A DNA stretch of 64,000 nucleotides from Rhodothermus marinus (GCF_009936275.1 NZ_AP019797.1:1-64000), one strand, 5' to 3'; shown: positions 53,740 through 62,442, numbered from the stretch's first letter. The notes: generated from the sequence alone by a model not told the origin. Translations and numbers: made by a program.

Positions 53740-54345
53740 ATGCGACGCTTTTCGATTTGCTGGCTTCTGCTGGGATTTCTGGTCGGCGGGCTCAATGCAC
53801 AGCCGATCACGGTGGCCGTCGACAGCACCGAGAGTATTCTGCAGTACCACGGCCATCATCCGCTGCACGGGTGGACGGGCACGAGCCGCTCGGTCCACGG
53901 CACGCTCCGGCTCGATCTGAGCGACCCCGCCGACCCCGCCCGGTCGGCCGTCACGATCCGCGTGCCGGTGGCCAGCTTCGACAGCGGCAACAGCAACCGC
54001 GACGCGAACATGCTCGACGCCGTCGAGGCCGATCGCTATCCGGACGTGCTCTTTGAATCGACCGCCATCTCCGTGCAGCGCTGGGAGCGTACGGCCTCCG
54101 GCTACGAAGGAAGCTGGACGGTGGGCGGCAACCTGACCTTTCACGGCCAGACGCATCCGGTCACGATTCCGGTGACGGTGCGCATCGAAGGCAACTGCTT
54201 CGAGGCAACGGGGGCGTTCTCGATCGCGCTTTCGCAGTTCGAGGTGCGGCGGCCCAAACTGCTGCTCTGGTCCATCCGCGACACGATCGATCTGGAGGGG
54301 ACGATCCGCGCCACGCTGCCCGACAGCGCCGTCAGTCGGCGTTAG
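53740..54345 (+). CDS. YceI-family periplasmic protein
   Basis: YceI proteins are lipocalin-like beta barrels that bind long isoprenoid or amphipathic ligands such as quinone precursors. The 201-residue product has a signal peptide (about 1-20, LLLGFLVGGLNAQ) and the family strands VDSTESILQYHGHHPLHGWTGTSRSVHG, SVTIRVPVASFDSGNSNRDANMLDAVEADRYPDVLFESTAI and LTFHGQTHPVTIPVTVR. It follows the membrane cytochrome-like gene by 11 bases. Its stop overlaps that of the convergent modC. Confidence 0.88.
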   Translation: MRRFSICWLLLGFLVGGLNAQPITVAVDSTESILQYHGHHPLHGWTGTSRSVHGTLRLDLSDPADPARSAVTIRVPVASFDSGNSNRDANMLDAVEADRYPDVLFESTAISVQRWERTASGYEGSWTVGGNLTFHGQTHPVTIPVTVRIEGNCFEATGAFSIALSQFEVRRPKLLLWSIRDTIDLEGTIRATLPDSAVSRR

Positions 54346-55427
54346 CGCGGCACCAGATGGACGGCCGGTGCCTTGACGAGGGCCCAGACCAAACGGCCGG
54401 GCTCGAGTTGCAGTTCTTCGCGCGACGGGCGCGTCACCAGCGCTACCAGCGGAAAGCCGGCGTCCAGCTCCACGCGCACGAGCGCCCCTTCGGGTTCGAC
54501 GCGCACGACCTGCGCCAGCAGGCGGTTGCGGGCGCTGGTGGCTTCGGGCGGCGCCGGTACCAGCGTCACCTCTTCGGCCCGGATGCACACGTACACGCGC
54601 CCGTTCTGCTCCGCCGGGGCTATGGCGGTCAGCGTGGCCGATCCGACGGCCACCCGGGCCAGCCCGTTTTCGACGGACAGCACCTCGCCGGACACGACCG
54701 TCTCGACCCCCACGATCCCGGCTACGCGCGTGCTGGCCGGTAGCGAAAAGACCTCCGCCACCGGTCCCTGTTGCAACACCTGGCCTCCGTCAAGCACCAG
54801 CACCTGCTCACCCAGCGTGCTGGCCTCCAGCCAGTCGTGCGTAACGATCACGGCCGGGATGTTCAGCGCCTGCAGCCAGCGTCGGAGTTTGCGTCGCAGC
54901 ACGTCGCGTGTGGGACCGTCGAGCGCCGAAAGCGGTTCGTCCAGCAGTAGCAGACGGGGATGTGGCGCCAGCGCCCGTGCCAGCGCCACCCGTTGCTGCT
55001 GTCCGCCCGAAAGCTCGTGCGGATAGCGATCGGCTAGGCCTTCCAGCTCGAAGAGTGCCAGCAGTTCGGCCACCCGACGGCGACGTTCGGCACGCGACAG
55101 ATGCGCCAGCCCGAAGGCGATGTTGCCGGCCACCGTCCGGTGCGGGAACAGCGCGTAGTCCTGAAAGAGAAAGCCGATGCGGCGCTGCTGGGGAGGCACA
55201 TGCCGGCCGGTGGCGGCATCGAACCAGATCGTATCGCCGAGCTGAATCCGGCCGTCGTCGGGCCGTTCCAGTCCGGCCAGGCAGCGGAGCAGCGTGGTTT
55301 TTCCGCTTCCGGAAGGGCCGAACAGCACGGTGATGCCCGCCGGGTCGATCGGCTGACGCCAGGCCGCCGCTACCTCGAAGCCGGACGGATACCGCCGCAC
55401 GATCTGTACGTCCAGCTCCGTGCTCAT
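54342..55427 (-). CDS. modC: Molybdate ABC transporter ATP-binding protein ModC
   Basis: ATPase that powers molybdate import. The start at 55427 gives 361 residues; a longer in-frame extension would run through modB. It shows Walker A LFGPSGSGKTTLL, the Q-loop FLFQDYALFPHRTV, the ABC signature LSGGQQQRVALARAL, Walker B RLLLLDEPLSALD, and a C-terminal TOBE-type oligomer-binding domain (about 290-361). It overlaps modB by 4 bases. Last gene of the padR-modABC operon. Confidence 0.92.
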   Translation of the reverse strand: MSTELDVQIVRRYPSGFEVAAAWRQPIDPAGITVLFGPSGSGKTTLLRCLAGLERPDDGRIQLGDTIWFDAATGRHVPPQQRRIGFLFQDYALFPHRTVAGNIAFGLAHLSRAERRRRVAELLALFELEGLADRYPHELSGGQQQRVALARALAPHPRLLLLDEPLSALDGPTRDVLRRKLRRWLQALNIPAVIVTHDWLEASTLGEQVLVLDGGQVLQQGPVAEVFSLPASTRVAGIVGVETVVSGEVLSVENGLARVAVGSATLTAIAPAEQNGRVYVCIRAEEVTLVPAPPEATSARNRLLAQVVRVEPEGALVRVELDAGFPLVALVTRPSREELQLEPGRLVWALVKAPAVHLVPR

Positions 55428-56086
55428 CGCCGCAGGCCTTTGCGTTCGAGCAGATAGACCAGCGTCAGCACCCCCAGCGCAAAGCCCACGAGCGCCAGTG
55501 CCATGCGGTCGGCCGCCGCGTAGTTGAGCGCCTGCACTTCGTCGTAGATGGCGATCGAGAGCGTGCGCGTCACGCCGGGGATGTTGCCGCCCACCATGAG
55601 CACGACGCCGAACTCGCCCAGGCTGTGCGCAAAGCTGAGCACGAGCCCCGTCAGAATGCCGGGCCAGGCCAGCGGCAGCACCACGCCTGTCAACGTGCGC
55701 CAGCGCGAGACGCCCAGGCACCAGGCGGCTTCGACCAGCCGACGTTCGACGCTCTGGAAGGCGGCCGTGAACGGCCGCACGGCAAACGGCAGGTTGAACA
55801 GCACCGAGCCCAGCACGATACCGGGAAAGGTGAAGGCCACGCGGTCGATGCCCAGGGCCGCCAGCACCCGGCCGATCGGACTGTCGGGCGCGGTAGCTAC
55901 CAGCAGGTAGAATCCGACCACCGTGGGCGGCAGCACGAGCGGCAGCGTGACCAGTGCCTCGATCACGCCACGTCCCGGAAAACGCGTGGTGGCCAGCCAG
56001 TAGGCCAGCGGAAGGCCCAGCACGCAGAGCACGCCGGTCGTCCACAGGGCCAGGCGCAGCGTTACCCAGGCGGCGGTCCAGTCCAT
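55424..56086 (-). CDS. modB: Molybdate ABC transporter permease ModB
   Basis: Inner-membrane permease of 220 residues. The chosen start gives MDWTAAWVTLRLALWTTGVLC; an extension would lie in modA. Five or more membrane helices are visible, with the ABC-permease EAA-like loop EAAWCLGVSRWRTLTGVVLPLAWPGILTG (residues about 130-160), which docks on ModC. FAHSLGEFGVVLMVGGNIPG is typical of ModB. It overlaps modA by 25 bases and modC by 4. Confidence 0.93.
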   Translation of the reverse strand: MDWTAAWVTLRLALWTTGVLCVLGLPLAYWLATTRFPGRGVIEALVTLPLVLPPTVVGFYLLVATAPDSPIGRVLAALGIDRVAFTFPGIVLGSVLFNLPFAVRPFTAAFQSVERRLVEAAWCLGVSRWRTLTGVVLPLAWPGILTGLVLSFAHSLGEFGVVLMVGGNIPGVTRTLSIAIYDEVQALNYAAADRMALALVGFALGVLTLVYLLERKGLRR

Positions 56087-56898
56087 GGCCTTTCGGTCGG
56101 CTGCGCGGTGGAATCCGGGATAAAAAAGCCGTAGCGACGCAGTACGGCCCGGCCTTCCGGCTGCTGCACGAAGCGCCAGAGCGTCCACACCTCGGGGCGG
56201 GCGGCCGCCCGGCGTAGCACGACGGCGCCCTGTTCGATGGATGGGTAGGTGTCCGAAGGCAGGAGCCGATAGCGGCCACGCCGCTGCATGTCGGGCGCCA
56301 GGGCCAGCGACAGTGCGATGAGGCCGGCGTCGGCTGCGCCGCTGGCGGCAAACTGGGCAGCCTGCGCGACGTTTTCGCCCTGCACGAGCCGATCGCGTAC
56401 GCGCTCGTAGAGTCCCAGTGCCTGCAGGGCTGCAACGGCCGCCCGGCCGTAGGGCGCATGCCGGGGATTGGCAAGGGCCAGCCGGCGCACGGCCGGCCCC
56501 GCCAGTTCGTCCCAGGAGACCAGCTCCAGCGGCGAATCCGCCGGGACCCACACGACCAGTTGCCCGACGGCATACAGGAAAAACGAAGAGTCCACGGCCA
56601 GTCCCTCCACGATCAGCCGACGCGGGTAGTCGGCATCGGCCGAGAAATAGAGATCGAAGGGCGCGCCGTTGCGCAGCTGGGTGAAAAACTGACCCGAAGA
56701 GCCGTAGCTGATCTTCAGGCGGATGCTCGGGTGCGCTGCTTCGAAGCGCGCGCGCAGCGTCTCGAACGCGTAACGAAGGTCGGCGGCGGCCGCCACCTGC
56801 ACTTCGACGGGCCGCACCGGAGACGTTTCCTGCGGGCGGCAGCCCCCGAGCACCAGCAGCAACCCGATCAGCACTTCAGGCCAGCGTCGTTTCCACAT
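56062..56898 (-). CDS. modA: Molybdate-binding lipoprotein ModA
   Basis: Periplasmic oxyanion-binding protein. The 278-residue product has a lipoprotein signal (about 1-20, IGLLLVLGGC) and the ModA pattern: VQVAAAADLRYAFETLRARFEA, KISYGSSGQFFTQLRNGAPFDLYFSADADYPRRL, and ALANPRHAPYGRAAVAALQALGL. The SGQ and ADADY parts form the oxyanion pocket. Second gene of the operon, overlapping padR by 23 bases and modB by 25. Confidence 0.92.
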   Translation of the reverse strand: MWKRRWPEVLIGLLLVLGGCRPQETSPVRPVEVQVAAAADLRYAFETLRARFEAAHPSIRLKISYGSSGQFFTQLRNGAPFDLYFSADADYPRRLIVEGLAVDSSFFLYAVGQLVVWVPADSPLELVSWDELAGPAVRRLALANPRHAPYGRAAVAALQALGLYERVRDRLVQGENVAQAAQFAASGAADAGLIALSLALAPDMQRRGRYRLLPSDTYPSIEQGAVVLRRAAARPEVWTLWRFVQQPEGRAVLRRYGFFIPDSTAQPTERPWTGPPPG

Positions 56899-57382
56899 CG
56901 TCCAGCCAGGTCAGGAGCGTTTCGATGTGCAACACCCGGTAGCGCCACACGGCCCGGGCGAAATCGTCCACAGGCGGTGCGGCCGTCCGCAACTCATCCA
57001 GCCATTGCCGGCACAGATCGCGCTGGTTCTGCAGGAGCGTGCGGGCGACCTCCGGTCCGTCACGGCGGGCCAGGTAAAGTTTGGCCAGAAACAGTTGTCG
57101 GATGTCGCGGCCGCGGCGGACGGGCTCCGTCCGCCATTGCCGGTAGCGGGCTTCGCCGTCGGGCGTCAGTCGGAAGACCCGGCGCGCCGGACGTCGCGGC
57201 TGGGGCACCGTCTCCGAGCGGATCAGGCCGGTCCGCTCCAGCCGGTCCAGGATGGCGTAGAGCCGGGGCAGTTTCAGACGCCAGACCAGCCACAGGCCGT
57301 CCGATCGCCGCAGCTCCCGGTAGAGCGCGTAGGCATGTCGCGGACCCGGCGCCAGCAGGCCCAGCAGCACGTAGTCGATCAT
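56876..57382 (-). CDS. PadR-family transcriptional regulator
   Basis: A 168-residue regulator with an N-terminal winged-helix domain (about 1-80): MIDYVLLGLLAPGPRHAYALYRELRR, LPRLYAILDRLERTGLIRSETVPQPRRPARRVFRLTPDGE, and a C-terminal helical half that dimerises. The start is 57382. It heads the modABC operon and reads from a promoter that contains a perfect dyad, so it most likely represses itself and the molybdate transporter. This is unusual: molybdate uptake is normally controlled by ModE, which is not seen here. Confidence 0.88.
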   Translation of the reverse strand: MIDYVLLGLLAPGPRHAYALYRELRRSDGLWLVWRLKLPRLYAILDRLERTGLIRSETVPQPRRPARRVFRLTPDGEARYRQWRTEPVRRGRDIRQLFLAKLYLARRDGPEVARTLLQNQRDLCRQWLDELRTAAPPVDDFARAVWRYRVLHIETLLTWLDDVETTLA

Positions 57383-57394
57383 CTCACCGGACGA

Positions 57395-57413
57395 ATATTC
57401 ATGGCTTGAATAT
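57395..57413. promoter_or_regulatory. Perfect dyad operator upstream of padR-modABC
   Basis: ATATTCA (57395-57401) and TGAATAT (57407-57413) are perfect 7-bp arms with a 5-base spacer, centred about 22 bases before the padR start. A TTATATTC box on the minus strand overlaps it. Probable PadR binding site. Confidence 0.6.
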
Positions 57414-57482
57414 AACCAACACGTCCCCGAAAAAGAAATGGACGGCGTATTTTGTCGCCGACTCATTCAATCCTGAAGAAAA

Positions 57483-58676
57483 ATGCAACCTGTGAGCGAA
57501 TACGTCGACCGGTTGGTCTGCAGTGCCTGTGGGGCGGCATTTGCGCCCGAGTCGTTGCACACGGTCTGCACGCATTGTGGTAAGCCGCTGTTGGTATCCT
57601 ATCGGCTGGAAGCGCTTCGCGGTCGATTCCGGCCCGAACTGCTTGCCGGGCGCGTGCGCAGCCTCTGGCGTTATGCCGAGGTGCTTCCGGTACCGTTCGA
57701 CGCCGCCCGCAGTCTGGGCGAGGGCTGGACGCCGCTGCTTCCACAGCCCCGGGTGGGCCGCCTGCTGGGCATGCCGAACCTGTACGTGAAGGACGAGAGC
57801 CTGAATCCGGGCGGGAGCTTCAAGGCGCGTGGACTGGTCATGGCCGTGGCGGCCGCAGCGCTCCGGGGCGTGCAGCAGGTGGGACTGGCTTCGGCGGGCA
57901 ACGCGGCCGGTGCGCTGGCGCTGTATGCGGCCCGGATGGGGTTGTCGGCCATCGTCTTTTTACCGGAGGAAACGCCGGAGCCGGCCGTGTGGGAGTGCCG
58001 ACTGGCCGGGGCGCAGGTGCATCAGGTGCCCGGCACCATCGCCGAGGCGGGGGCGGCTTTCGAAGCGTACCGCCGAGAGCATCCCGGCGTGTTCAGTGTG
58101 GCGACGCTTCGTGAGCCCTATCGCGTGGAAGGCAAAAAGACGATGGGCTACGAGCTGTTCGAGCAACTGGGTGGACGACTCCCGGACGTGATTCTCTATC
58201 CCACCGGTGGCGGTACCGGCCTGATTGGCATGTGGAAGGCGTTCGATGAAATGGAAGCGCTGGGGTGGATCGGTCCGGAGCGGCCGCGCATGGTGGCCGT
58301 ACAGGCGGCCGGATGTGCGCCGATCGTGCGGGCCTTTCAGGAAGGGCGTGAAACGGCGGACTTCTGGGAAAACGCGCAGACGCTGGCGGCCGGACTCCGC
58401 GTGCCGAAGGCGCTGGGCGACTTTCTCATCCTTCGGGCGCTCCGCGAAAGCAGCGGTACGGCGGTGGCCGTGGAGGATACCGAGATGCTGGACGCCATGG
58501 CACGCTGGGCCCAGGCCGAAGGCGTGCTGGCCGCATCGGAGGGCGCCGCCACGCTGGCCGCGCTGCTCCGGCTTCGGGAAGCCGGGTGGGTGCAGCCCGG
58601 AGAGACCGTCGTACTCTTCAACACGGCCTCGGCGCACAAGTATCCGGCTGTGGTACAACGGGTACTGTTGCGGTAG
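57483..58676 (+). CDS. thrC: Threonine synthase
   Basis: PLP enzyme converting O-phosphohomoserine to threonine. The 397-residue product is of the short (thermophile/plant-like) type. An N-terminal four-cysteine zinc-ribbon-like start (VCSACGAAF and VCTHCGKPL) is followed by LRGRFRPELLAG, GEGWTPLL, the PLP lysine in NPGGSFKARG, ASAGNAAGALALYAARMG, GYELFEQLGGRLPDVILYPTGGGTGLIGMWKAFDEM and a C-terminal domain. It is divergent from the padR operon. Confidence 0.94.
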   Translation: MQPVSEYVDRLVCSACGAAFAPESLHTVCTHCGKPLLVSYRLEALRGRFRPELLAGRVRSLWRYAEVLPVPFDAARSLGEGWTPLLPQPRVGRLLGMPNLYVKDESLNPGGSFKARGLVMAVAAAALRGVQQVGLASAGNAAGALALYAARMGLSAIVFLPEETPEPAVWECRLAGAQVHQVPGTIAEAGAAFEAYRREHPGVFSVATLREPYRVEGKKTMGYELFEQLGGRLPDVILYPTGGGTGLIGMWKAFDEMEALGWIGPERPRMVAVQAAGCAPIVRAFQEGRETADFWENAQTLAAGLRVPKALGDFLILRALRESSGTAVAVEDTEMLDAMARWAQAEGVLAASEGAATLAALLRLREAGWVQPGETVVLFNTASAHKYPAVVQRVLLR

Positions 58677-58727
58677 TGGGGATGAATAAGTTGAAGAAAT
58701 CGAGAAGATCTGTGTGAATATTTGCTA

Positions 58728-58805
58728 GAAAGCGTTTACATTATTATGAATTAGATTGGACCGAACTTCCGGCTTTTTGTTCTAAAAAATTGAGTAAGCG
58801 ATTAC
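58728..58805 (+). promoter_or_regulatory. Two LacI-family-type operators upstream of the amylase gene
   Basis: GAAAGCGTTTAC (58728-58739) and GTAAGCGATTAC (58794-58805) both fit the GTAAnCGnTTAC half-symmetric form used by LacI-family repressors of the CcpA/MalR kind. Their centres are 66 bases apart, close to six helical turns. A candidate -7 box AATATTTG (58717-58724) lies just before the first operator. Confidence 0.5.
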
Positions 58806-58832
58806 ATAAACTCGCCAAACTACAGCCTCGCC

Positions 58833-61520
58833 ATGTATCGATACCTTCTGATGCTACTGCTGGCCGGTCTGACGCTCCAGGCGCAGGCCCAGCACGACGT
58901 CATGATGCAGGCCTTCTACTGGGACGTGCCGGTGGATGCCGCTGCAAAAAACGGCTTCTGGTGGGATACGCTGGCCGCGAAAGCTCCGGAACTGGCCGCA
59001 GCCGGCATCACGGCCATCTGGGTGCCCCCGCCTTCCAAGGGCAATTTTGGCATCTACGACATGGGATATGGCATCTACGACCACTTCGACCTGGGCAACT
59101 ACAACCAGAAAGGCACGGTCGAGACCCGCTTCGGCAGTCGGGATGAGCTGCTGAAAATGGTCCAGACCATGCACGCCTATGGCATTGAGGTTTATGCCGA
59201 CATCGTGCTCAATCACATCTTTGGCGGTCCTGACAATCTGGAGCCCAACCCGGCTGTCAAGCAATACGTCTTCGACGAAGCCATTCGCGACCCGGACGGT
59301 GACGGCCACTACGACCAGTTCAGCCCCTACCCGACCAACGAGATCATCTGGCGCATTCCAGATGCCGAGCCCGGCGACTACTACATCAAAATCAAAGGCT
59401 ACTGGCTTCCCTGCAGCGATCCCAAGGGTGAACGGGGTTACGATCTTTACATCAACTGGGATGGCTCGCCCGACCAGCCCAACTCGCCCGACAACGCCAA
59501 CTGGGAGTATGAGCCCAACGACGGCAACGGCCAGTACAACGACTTTCCGGGCTCCGGAAAGCACATCTGGGCGCACATTGACCCCTGCGGCGATGTCGAC
59601 GAATACAAGATCACCCTGACGGAAACCCACACCATCGAAATACGCCTTGAGGCCCGGCGCGAAGTGTACAATCCTTTCGACTTCGTGCCCACCGATCAGC
59701 GACGGGGTTACTATCCCTTCGAAATCTGGCACAACGGCCAGAACCTGGCCCCGACGGCGCTGCAGGCCTGGACCTATACGGGCATCACGTACGTGACCCA
59801 CACCGGACCCGGAGAGGCCAACTGGAGCTGGAATTACAGTCACTTCCACCCGGTGGACGATCGGGACTATCTGGGATGGCCGGGCACCGACGAGGTCATC
59901 CCCAACACCAAATTCTTCGGTAATGATCTGAACACCTTCGACCCGGTCGTGCAGGACCGGCTCATTACCTGGGGTCAGTGGCTCACCAATACGGTCGGAT
60001 TCGATGGCTATCGCCTGGACTTTGTGCGCGGCTATCAGCCGGAGTTCGCCGCTGCCTGGATCAACAACATGCCCCGGCGTAGCGACGGCAGCCAGCGCTT
60101 TGTGGTGGCCGAGTACTGGGGCGGCAAGGCCGCCATCAAGAACTGGGTGACCACGGTCGAAAGCCTGGGCGCCGATGCCGATGCGTTCGACTTTCCGCTG
60201 AAGGCCACTCTGACCGACATGGCCAACTGGAACGGGGCCGACTGGGACATGAGCTGGCTGAACCACGCCGGGCTGGTGCGCGACAACGGCGGCAATAATC
60301 TCTCGGGCCTGCAGGTGGTCACCTTTGTGGAAAACCACGATACGGGAAAGGAGCACGACAAATGGCTCTGGCGCGACTGGGATATGGCCTATGCCTATAT
60401 TCTGTTTGCCGAAGGGCGTCCCACCATTTTCTATCCACACTTCTACGGCATTCCGCAGCATGACCACAGTGATCCCGGCATCACAGTACAGGCGCCTGCC
60501 TCGCTGCGCCAGGACATTATCCGGCTGATTAACCTGCGCCGCAACTATCTGGGCGGTACCATGGTGGTGCTCAGCGAGGTGGGCAATCCCTGGCCGAGCG
60601 CCGAGGTGGCCGACGTGTTCGTGGCCCGACGCGGCGGTAACGGTACTCGCTCAGGGGCCATTCTGGTGCTGAACGATCATGAGACGGACACCAAAGGGCT
60701 CTGGGTGGATAGTTCGCCGACCGGCTGGCCGAACTGGGCCGGAAAAGACCTGATCAACCCGGAAACCGGCGAGACCACCCACATCTATGATGATGGCCGT
60801 GTGTATGTCTGGGCACCACCGCGTGACTACGCCATCTGGGTGCTACAGGAGGAATACGATGCTGGACTGCTGGCCGCTGATACTGGTGAGCCCTGTACAC
60901 TGGCACAGATCGCCTCGCAGACCGTCTCCGGCAACCAGGGCGTGGCCACGTTCTATTCCCCCGATGGCATCCGGGAACTTCAGTTTACTCTGCTTGACAA
61001 CCTGACGGTGGTTTCTGTGCAGGGCGCTGGTGGCGAGCGTTTCTCACCGGTTGAAGGCGGCAGGTACACGCTGGACGATGGCCAGGAGCCGCCGGTTTAT
61101 GTCGAGGTGGTGTTTCAGCAGGTTGATCCGGCGGTTTCCCACGGTACCTACTATGCCGTGGTGGGATCGATGTGCCCCTACGAGGAGGACGGGTTGCTGG
61201 AAGCCAATCTGGATCCCTCCCTGCGCTTCGAAAATCGGCCACAGCATTTCCGATGGGAAGGACCGGCTCCCAATCCCTTTGTCGGGCAGACATACTTTGA
61301 GCTGGCGCTTCCCGAAGCGGCACAGGTGCGTCTGACGGTATATGATCTGCTGGGACGCGCCGTCCAGCAACTTACCAGTGGGGCGTTTGCGGCTGGCCAT
61401 CATCGAATCGCATGGAACGCCGACGGACTGGCCGGGGGCACCTACCTGGTGCGGATGGAGGCTCGGACCGCCGATGGCCAGCACTACGTACAGGATCGCG
61501 TGGTCACGCTGCGGCGGTAG
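58833..61520 (+). CDS. Large secreted GH13 alpha-amylase with inserted domain and C-terminal sorting domain
   Basis: Predicted starch-degrading enzyme. The 895-residue product has a signal peptide (about 1-20, LTLQAQAQ) and a (beta/alpha)8 GH13 barrel. Catalytic residues read as Asp396 (nucleophile, GFDGYRLDF), Glu427 (VVAEYWGG) and Asp503 (ENHDTG); conserved DIVLNH is at about 125-130. Domain B contains an insertion of about 130 residues (about 165-290, with GDYYIKIKGYW and GDVDEYKITLTETHTIEIRLE) resembling a PPC-type beta sandwich. After the barrel and a C-domain, an extra beta region and a C-terminal sorting domain (about 810-895, APNPFVGQTYFEL, YDLLGRAVQQL, GGTYLVRM) follow. Preceded by LacI-type operators. 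Confidence 0.9.
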   Translation: MYRYLLMLLLAGLTLQAQAQHDVMMQAFYWDVPVDAAAKNGFWWDTLAAKAPELAAAGITAIWVPPPSKGNFGIYDMGYGIYDHFDLGNYNQKGTVETRFGSRDELLKMVQTMHAYGIEVYADIVLNHIFGGPDNLEPNPAVKQYVFDEAIRDPDGDGHYDQFSPYPTNEIIWRIPDAEPGDYYIKIKGYWLPCSDPKGERGYDLYINWDGSPDQPNSPDNANWEYEPNDGNGQYNDFPGSGKHIWAHIDPCGDVDEYKITLTETHTIEIRLEARREVYNPFDFVPTDQRRGYYPFEIWHNGQNLAPTALQAWTYTGITYVTHTGPGEANWSWNYSHFHPVDDRDYLGWPGTDEVIPNTKFFGNDLNTFDPVVQDRLITWGQWLTNTVGFDGYRLDFVRGYQPEFAAAWINNMPRRSDGSQRFVVAEYWGGKAAIKNWVTTVESLGADADAFDFPLKATLTDMANWNGADWDMSWLNHAGLVRDNGGNNLSGLQVVTFVENHDTGKEHDKWLWRDWDMAYAYILFAEGRPTIFYPHFYGIPQHDHSDPGITVQAPASLRQDIIRLINLRRNYLGGTMVVLSEVGNPWPSAEVADVFVARRGGNGTRSGAILVLNDHETDTKGLWVDSSPTGWPNWAGKDLINPETGETTHIYDDGRVYVWAPPRDYAIWVLQEEYDAGLLAADTGEPCTLAQIASQTVSGNQGVATFYSPDGIRELQFTLLDNLTVVSVQGAGGERFSPVEGGRYTLDDGQEPPVYVEVVFQQVDPAVSHGTYYAVVGSMCPYEEDGLLEANLDPSLRFENRPQHFRWEGPAPNPFVGQTYFELALPEAAQVRLTVYDLLGRAVQQLTSGAFAAGHHRIAWNADGLAGGTYLVRMEARTADGQHYVQDRVVTLRR

Positions 61521-61577
61521 TGTCGGACACAAAGCCTGGAGCATCGCATAACGGACGGTTTCCTCTGATGCTCCGGA

Positions 61578-61616
61578 AAGCCCTGTCGGCCGAAGAGGCT
61601 GGCGGGGCTTTATTTT
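61578..61616 (+). terminator. Intrinsic terminator after the amylase gene
   Basis: AAGCCC (61578-61583) and GGGCTT (61605-61610) form the base of a larger stem with an inner GCC/GGC pairing, followed by TATTTTA. Confidence 0.6.
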
Positions 61617-61673
61617 AGGCGAATCGTCCGAGCCGGGCTGACGTTACAGGTTGGAGGTAGCCAGAGGAGTCTC

Positions 61674-62333
61674 ATGCCGCGCACGGCTGCCTTCGATCAG
61701 CACGCCGAGCGTTACGACGCCTGGTTTGAGCGGTATCCGGCGGTTTATGCCTCGGAGCTGGCGGCCGTTCGCGCGCTCTGGCCGCCGGTGCGGGAGGCTC
61801 TGGAGGTAGGCGTGGGGACCGGACGGTTCGCCGTGCCGCTCGGGATCCGCTACGGCGTGGAGCCGTCGTCGGCCATGCGACGACTGGCCGCAGCGCGGGG
61901 CGTGCAGGTGATGGACGGCGTGGCCGAGGCGTTGCCGTTTCCGGACCGGCGCTTCGAGGCCGTGCTGATGGTGACGACACTCTGCTTCGTGGATGATCCT
62001 CGACAGGCACTACGGGAAGCGTATCGTGTGCTCCGGCCCGGTGGATTTCTGGTGATCGGCTTTGTCGACCGGGACAGTCCGCCGGGCCGTCGCTACCTGA
62101 AGCGCCACCGCGAAAGTCCCTTTTATCGGGAAGCCCGCTTCTTCTCGGCATCGGAGATAGCCGCATTGATGCAGGAAGTCGGCTTTGGAGAACTGGTCTG
62201 GCGGCAGACGCTCTTTTCCGATCCCGACACGATGACCCGTCCGGATCCGGTACGGGAAGGCTATGGCGCGGGTGCTTTCGTAGTCGTGCGCGGGCAACGC
62301 CCGCCCGGATCCCGCATTTTTGCAGGGCGTTAG
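61674..62333 (+). CDS. SAM-dependent methyltransferase, class I
   Basis: A 219-residue Rossmann-fold methyltransferase. It shows AFDQHAERYDAWFERYPAVY near the start, motif I ALEVGVGTGRFAVPLG, the acidic residue at the end of strand 2 in YGVEPSSAMRRLA, and motif IV-V AVLMVTTLCFVDDPRQALREAYRVLRPGGFLVIGFVDRDS. It is of the UbiE/small-molecule group; the substrate is unknown. It stands alone between the amylase terminator and tRNA-Ser. Confidence 0.85.
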   Translation: MPRTAAFDQHAERYDAWFERYPAVYASELAAVRALWPPVREALEVGVGTGRFAVPLGIRYGVEPSSAMRRLAAARGVQVMDGVAEALPFPDRRFEAVLMVTTLCFVDDPRQALREAYRVLRPGGFLVIGFVDRDSPPGRRYLKRHRESPFYREARFFSASEIAALMQEVGFGELVWRQTLFSDPDTMTRPDPVREGYGAGAFVVVRGQRPPGSRIFAGR

Positions 62334-62348
62334 TCTGAACGCTTCTTC

Positions 62349-62435
62349 GGAGGGGTGGCAGAGTGGTTTAATGCACCGGTCTTGAAAACCGGCGTGCCCT
62401 CACGGGCACCGTGGGTTCGAATCCCACCCCCTCCG
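62349..62435 (+). tRNA. tRNA-Ser (anticodon TGA)
   Basis: Acceptor GGAGGGG (62349-62355) pairs with CCCCTCC (62428-62434); anticodon loop CTTGAAA with anticodon TGA; long variable arm GTGCCCTCACGGGCAC; T-loop TTCGAAT; discriminator G. CCA is not encoded (CAA follows), unlike the tRNA-Ser at 8990. It is followed by a terminator. Confidence 0.94.
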
Positions 62436-62442
62436 CAACCCG

